Assembly: GCA_030150085.1 (NCBI GenBank)
Contig: JASLGJ010000540.1
Span: 1 to 7,803, forward strand
Direction of reading: 5' to 3'
From: Candidatus Elarobacter sp.
GTDB taxonomy: Bacteria; Vulcanimicrobiota; Vulcanimicrobiia; Vulcanimicrobiales; Vulcanimicrobiaceae
DNA length: 7,803 nt
Part shown: positions 4,915 through 7,803 of the stretch, piece after piece
How positions within the stretch are numbered: position 1 is the stretch's first letter
Layout: each line of letters opens with the position of its first letter
Notes under the pieces: model-generated
Database searches by the model: none
Told to the model about the DNA's origin: nothing
What the model saw: the letters and a program-made list of their open reading frames with translations, nothing else
Program-made: the position numbers and the translations under genes

Positions 4915-6501
4915 TTAGCGCTTCAGGTTGACGACGGTCTGGAGATCCTCGTCGGCCGTGGTGATGCTCTTCGAGTTGGCCTCGAACGAGCGCTGGGCGA
5001 GGATCATCTTGGTGAACTCGTCGGCGATCGAGACGTTCGACTGCTCGAGCGCGCCCGACACGATGGCCCCGTTCTTGCCGCTCCCGGCGGTGCCGTACTG
5101 GGCCAGGCCGGAGTTCGAGGTGGCGCCGAACTGCGAGCCGCCCAGGCGCTGGAGGCCCTGTTCGTTCTGGAACGTCGCGGTCGCCACGCGCCCCAGCGCC
5201 GTGGTCTGGCCGTTGGTGAAGGCGCCCTGGATGGTGCCGTCCTGGCCGATCGTGATGTTCGAGAGCGTGCCGGCGGTGAAGCCGTTCTGGTAGAGCACGC
5301 TCAGGTTGGCCGTGCCCGCCAGCGAGGTCTGCTGGCTGTAGTCCAGCCCGATCGGGCCGGGCGCGGGCGCGGCGCCGGGCGCGGTCGGGGCGACCGCGTT
5401 GTTGGTGCCGTTGCTGCCCCAGGAGCGGATGTCGAGCTGGTTGCCGTTGGCGCTGGTCGCCGCCTGGCCGGCCGTGTGCACGGCCGCGCCGCTGAGCACC
5501 GCGCCCGAGCCGAGCTGGTTGGAGCTGTTGACGTACTGCCCGGACTGGTCGAAGTAGGCGTACCCGACGACGCCGCTGGCGGCCGCGCCGGCCGGCGCGC
5601 CCGTCACGGGGTCGATCGTGTCGAAGGTCGTGCCGTCCTGGAACGAGATCGAGACCTTCCAGCGCGAGGCGACCGCGTGCAGGTTGCCCGAGGGGTCCGC
5701 GACCTGGGTCGGCAGGCCGTTCGTCGCGGCGACCGGCGGCGGGCCGGCCGCGGCCGGGGTCGCGCCGGTGGCGTCGGGAGTGTAGGTGAGCGTGGCCAGG
5801 TGGGCGTTGCCGAGCGAGTCGTAGATCGTCGTCGTGGTCGTGGAGGCCTGGCCGGTGCCGGCGGTGCCGGCCTGCACGCCCTGGGCTTCCTTCGTCCACT
5901 GCGACTGGTCGAGATTGCCGCCGAGCTGCGCGTCGAAGACCTGGTCGCTCGAGGTCGGGCCGAACTTCAGGTTCGGGTTGAGCCCGGTCCCGACGGCCTG
6001 CGAGCGCAGCCCGAGCGGGATCGTGATGTCGCCCGGCACGCCGGTGCCGCTGATGACGCCCTGCGCGTTGGCGCCGTAGCCCTGCACCGCCAGGCCCGAG
6101 CTGGGGTCGTAGAGCAGGCCGTTGGCGTTGAGCGAGAACGCCCCGTCGCGGGTGTAGACCGGCGAGCCGTTGGCGTTGGGGGCGCGCAGCACGAAGAAGC
6201 CGTCGCCGTTGATCGCGAGGTCGGTGTTGACCCCGGTCGTCTGCAGCCCGCCCTGGGCGAACACGGTGTCGATCGAGCCGGTCTTCACGCCCAGGCCGAG
6301 CTGCTGGCCGTTGATGCCGCCGCTGGTGTTGGTCGGCGCCGAGGCGAAGCTCTGGTTCTGGTAGAGCAGGTCCTGGAACGTCATACGCTGGCCCTTGTAG
6401 CCCGTCGTACCGACGTTGGCGATGTTGTTCGAGATCAGGTCGATCTGGTTCTGGTATGCGTTCAGACCAGACACGCCGACGAACAACGAGTCGAAAGCCA
6501 T
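4915..6501 (-). CDS. flgE: Flagellar hook protein FlgE
   Basis: FlgE polymerises outside the cell into the hook, the universal joint between rod and filament. The 528-residue product has the conserved N-terminal helix, SGLNAYQNQIDLISNNIANV with TTGYKG (about residues 11-37). It also has the hook/rod-family stretches NGDGFFVL (98-105) and YTRDGAFSLNANGLL (116-130). The C-terminal helix runs from about 486 to the end: EQSNVSIADEFTKMI, AQRSFEANSKSITTADEDL and a final NLKR. Both terminal helices fold together in the D0 domain. The middle, about 200-400, is a variable, Ala/Gly/Thr-rich surface region with a Pro/Ala run at 371-384; it makes the protein longer than the E. coli hook protein (about 400 residues). 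I see no cysteine, so Cys-dependent lysinoalanine cross-links as in spirochaete hooks are not expected. The ATG start has AAAGG eight bases upstream. It stands apart from neighbours, with a 143-base leader and a terminator directly downstream. Confidence 0.98.
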   Translation of the reverse strand: MAFDSLFVGVSGLNAYQNQIDLISNNIANVGTTGYKGQRMTFQDLLYQNQSFASAPTNTSGGINGQQLGLGVKTGSIDTVFAQGGLQTTGVNTDLAINGDGFFVLRAPNANGSPVYTRDGAFSLNANGLLYDPSSGLAVQGYGANAQGVISGTGVPGDITIPLGLRSQAVGTGLNPNLKFGPTSSDQVFDAQLGGNLDQSQWTKEAQGVQAGTAGTGQASTTTTTIYDSLGNAHLATLTYTPDATGATPAAAGPPPVAATNGLPTQVADPSGNLHAVASRWKVSISFQDGTTFDTIDPVTGAPAGAAASGVVGYAYFDQSGQYVNSSNQLGSGAVLSGAAVHTAGQAATSANGNQLDIRSWGSNGTNNAVAPTAPGAAPAPGPIGLDYSQQTSLAGTANLSVLYQNGFTAGTLSNITIGQDGTIQGAFTNGQTTALGRVATATFQNEQGLQRLGGSQFGATSNSGLAQYGTAGSGKNGAIVSGALEQSNVSIADEFTKMILAQRSFEANSKSITTADEDLQTVVNLKR

Positions 6502-6644
6502 CTAGGCGACCTTTCGTGTCATCGAATCGCGAGGCTTCGTTCGGTCCGCCTCGCGCGAGAGCTCCACGACGTGGTCCGCTCCCGGGGTGATATGTGGTGT
6601 TTCGGTAGTTGGCGACAGAACCTAAAGGGTCGTCAGGGCCCCGT
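6502..6644 (-). other. flgE leader / intergenic region
   Basis: This 143-base stretch between the TIGR02530 gene and flgE encodes no convincing protein. It contains an 8-bp inverted repeat (listed separately), an 11-bp palindrome CCACGACGTGG at 6564-6574, and the flgE ribosome site AAAGG at 6514-6510, eight bases before the ATG. I see no sigma-54 (TGGCAC-N5-TTGCA) signature and no poly-U terminator after the TIGR02530 stop, so read-through from fliK-flgD into flgE is possible. A weak sigma-28-like pair, TTAG at 6625-6622 and ACCGAAAC at 6606-6599 with 15 bases between, lacks the important T of CCGATA and is only a low-confidence promoter candidate. Confidence 0.6.
6528..6555 (-). repeat. Perfect 8-bp inverted repeat (stem-loop) in flgE leader
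   Basis: Arms CGCGAGGC (6528-6535) and GCCTCGCG (6548-6555) are perfectly complementary with a 12-base loop. The structure ends 13 bases upstream of the flgE ribosome site and is not followed by a U tract, so it is not an intrinsic terminator. On the transcript, GGCGGACC at 6550-6543, partly within this loop, can also pair (with one bulged G) to GGUCGCC at 6511-6505, which overlaps the flgE ribosome site. Whether this matters in vivo is inference. Confidence 0.55.
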
Positions 6645-7040
6645 TCAGTCTATGATCGCGGCCGAGTCGATGTTGGTGAACACGTTCTCCTTCATGCTGT
6701 TCTGGTCGACCGCGGTGATCACGGTGCGATTGGTGATCGACACGACCATCGCCGTGTCGCGCATCATGAAGAGGCTCTGCTTGGCGCCCTTGGCGGCGGC
6801 TTTGTCGGCCATGGCGTTCATCTTGGCCACGTCCTCGGAGCTGAGCCGGATGTTGCGCGACTCGAGCCGCGCTTGGGCGTGGGCGGAGAACTTGAGCGGG
6901 GCGGCCGGCGCGCCGGTCGCGTGCAGGACGTCGCGGAACGAGCTCCCGCCGGTGGGCGGAATCTGGACCGGAACGCCGCGCGGGCGAACGGGGGCGACGG
7001 ACGGCGGGATCTGCACCCCGCCGATCTTCGGGTCGGCCAT
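6645..7040 (-). CDS. TIGR02530-type flagellar operon protein (function unassigned)
   Basis: This 131-residue protein matches the small family known as TIGR02530, 'flagellar operon protein', found next to flgD and flgE in Clostridia, Spirochaetes and other phyla with this type of fla operon. The conserved core spans about residues 50-129. It begins KFSAHAQARLESRNIRLSSED, continues through a helix ending KGAKQSLFMM, and closes with AMVVSITNRTVITAVD and KENVFTNIDSAAII. The first 45 residues are Pro-rich and unlike the core; they hold a short duplication, VQIPP at residues 9-13 and again at 25-29. There is no signal peptide or membrane segment. Its biochemical role is not established; position between the hook cap and hook genes suggests a part in hook or rod assembly or its control, which is inference. 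Translation is probably coupled to flgD, since the ATG overlaps the flgD stop and no good ribosome site precedes it. Confidence 0.9.
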   Translation of the reverse strand: MADPKIGGVQIPPSVAPVRPRGVPVQIPPTGGSSFRDVLHATGAPAAPLKFSAHAQARLESRNIRLSSEDVAKMNAMADKAAAKGAKQSLFMMRDTAMVVSITNRTVITAVDQNSMKENVFTNIDSAAIID

Positions 7041-7519
7041 CAGCCGATCGAGAGGATCGCGGAGGTCGGAATCTGCAGCGGCTGGCCCTTGCCGTCCACC
7101 AGCAGGTTGCCGCTCCCGTCGACCATGGTGAACTCCGGCGTGCCGTCGACGATCGAGATCGTCTTGACGGTGCCGCTGACCGTGATCGCGTTACCGTTGC
7201 CGTCGCTGGACTGCGCGGAGACCGTCTTGCCGATCAGGCCGGCGGACTGCATGACCGCGAAGTTGGACTGGAACGAGGCGAACGACGACTTGAGCTCGTT
7301 GGTCGACTGCACGGCGGAGAACTGCGCGAGCTGCGCGATCGACTGCGTGTCGTCCATCGGGCTGAGCGGGTCTTGGTTCTGGAGCTGGGTGGTCAGCAGC
7401 TTGAGGAAGGCGTCTTCCCCGAGCTGCTGGTCCAGCGTCGACGCCACCGGCGCGGACGTCTGGGGCTGGGTGATCAAGCTGTCGATCGGAAGTCCGGTCG
7501 ATCCGCTGACACTGGACAT
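7040..7519 (-). CDS. flgD: Flagellar hook assembly (cap) protein FlgD
   Basis: FlgD is the scaffold that caps the growing hook and allows FlgE subunits to polymerise; it is exported and later replaced. The 159-residue product carries the FlgD N-terminal signature at about residues 33-78: FLKLLTTQLQNQDPLSPMD followed by SIAQLAQFSAVQSTNEL. Residues 95-158 (LIGKTV, V.GTV..I, GTPEFTMVDG, IPTSAILSIG) resemble the Tudor-like beta part of short FlgD proteins. The protein is shorter than the E. coli type (about 230 residues), as is common in Firmicutes. The ATG start is supported by an AAGGGAG ribosome site at 7534-7528, seven bases upstream. Its TGA stop overlaps the ATG of the next gene by one base (TGATG), which implies translational coupling. 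It is flanked by fliK and the TIGR02530 gene. Confidence 0.96.
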   Translation of the reverse strand: MSSVSGSTGLPIDSLITQPQTSAPVASTLDQQLGEDAFLKLLTTQLQNQDPLSPMDDTQSIAQLAQFSAVQSTNELKSSFASFQSNFAVMQSAGLIGKTVSAQSSDGNGNAITVSGTVKTISIVDGTPEFTMVDGSGNLLVDGKGQPLQIPTSAILSIG

Positions 7520-7552
7520 GGTGGTACTCCCTTGGTGCGGGACGGGAATGGA

Positions 7553-7803
7553 TCAGACGAGGTAGTCGTAGCCGCGCAGACCGCTGACCAGCGGCGGGCC
7601 GAAGCTGGGCGCCGCGAGCAGGCCGAGGTCGTCGACCGGCTCGTCCGGTTCGAGCGGCCCCAAGGCCCCGACCCGGCGCGGCACCGGGCCGCCCCAGGCG
7701 TGGTGGTTCTGCTCGCGCTGGCCGCCGAAGCCGCCCCCGGCCAGGCCGACGGTGAAGCTCTGGAGCTTCAGCCCGGCGTCGGCCAGGGTGCGCGCGAGCT
7801 GGG
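7553..7803 (-). CDS. fliK: Flagellar hook-length control protein FliK, C-terminal end (partial, 5' end outside window)
   Basis: FliK is the secreted ruler that measures hook length and switches the flagellar export apparatus from hook to filament substrates. Only the last 82 residues are visible, ending in GYDYLV and a TGA stop at 7555-7553. The first visible residues, QLARTLADAGLKLQSFTV, match the end of the FliK C-terminal domain, where a leucine-rich helix (L..L..aGl.l) leads into a beta strand with V at alternate positions. The domain is followed by a Gly-rich stretch with REQN and then a Pro/Gly-rich, low-conservation tail, as in many FliK proteins. Position supports the call: it lies 33 bases upstream of flgD, where fliK sits in Firmicutes-type fla operons. 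The short visible piece and weak conservation of FliK keep this below certainty, but both motif and context agree. Confidence 0.8.
   Translation of the reverse strand, partial: QLARTLADAGLKLQSFTVGLAGGGFGGQREQNHHAWGGPVPRRVGALGPLEPDEPVDDLGLLAAPSFGPPLVSGLRGYDYLV

Noticed and set aside
4823..5899. 358-codon minus-strand frame inside flgE
   Set aside because: Out of frame with flgE and almost entirely Arg, Gly, Asp, Pro and His; no motif. It is a shadow.
6564..6574. Palindrome CCACGACGTGG in the flgE leader
   Set aside because: It is short, occurs once in the leader and has no second copy near another start. It is compatible with chance in GC-rich DNA.
6502..6644. Sigma-54 promoter or c-di-GMP riboswitch upstream of flgE
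   Set aside because: No TGGCAC-N5-TTGCA element is present, and I cannot recognise the conserved core of a c-di-GMP-I aptamer in the leader.
4876..7131. 751-codon open frame on the plus strand
   Set aside because: It is antisense to flgE and the TIGR02530 gene; low-complexity Arg/Val/Gly/Ala composition and no recognisable motif. It arises from G/C third-position bias.

Overview
The window is one strand-coherent piece of a bacterial flagellar gene cluster. Every gene I can support lies on the minus strand, so transcription runs from high to low coordinates. In transcription order it holds the 3' end of fliK, then flgD, a small TIGR02530-type flagellar operon gene, flgE, flbD (swrD), motA, motB, fliM, a long FliY-like fliN, fliO, and the 5' part of fliP, which runs off the left edge. 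There are no tRNAs, rRNAs, insertion sequences or CRISPR arrays.

Organism: the DNA is very GC-rich with strong G/C third positions, which is why long antisense reading frames appear. The order flgD - TIGR02530 gene - flgE - flbD - motAB - fliM - fliN/Y - fliO - fliP is the arrangement found in Clostridia-like Firmicutes and Spirochaetes and in some deep-branching phyla. It is not the enterobacterial order. Together with the high GC this suggests a high-GC member of a lineage that keeps the Firmicutes-type fla operon, for example a Symbiobacterium-like Firmicute or a candidate phylum such as Eremiobacterota. The phylum is a guess; the sequence shows only the gene order and base composition.

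Layout: (1) 7803-6645, hook-assembly block: the FliK tail (hook-length control), FlgD (hook cap) and the TIGR02530 protein, tightly packed. (2) 6644-6502, a 143-base leader before flgE that contains an 8-bp inverted repeat. (3) 6501-4915, flgE (hook protein), followed at once by a strong intrinsic terminator (4893-4855). (4) 4826-4620, flbD. (5) 4619-4499, an intergenic region with a good candidate sigma-28 promoter, bracketed by a 9-bp inverted repeat. (6) 4498 to the left edge, a compact block motA-motB-fliM-fliN-fliO-fliP with gaps of 2-4 bases or small overlaps: stator, C-ring and export gate.

Together these genes build the hook (FlgD, FlgE, FliK), supply the torque-generating stator and a likely torque accessory (MotA, MotB, FlbD), form the switch complex (FliM, FliN/Y) and start the type III export gate (FliO, FliP). 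This is a known system, and I did not find an unrecognised one. The points worth a second look are regulatory: the terminator that splits the cluster, the candidate sigma-28 promoter in front of motA that would also drive early genes, and the missing conventional start codon of fliO. fliL is absent from its usual place between motB and fliM, and four of the nine genes whose start lies in the window begin with GTG and one with TTG.
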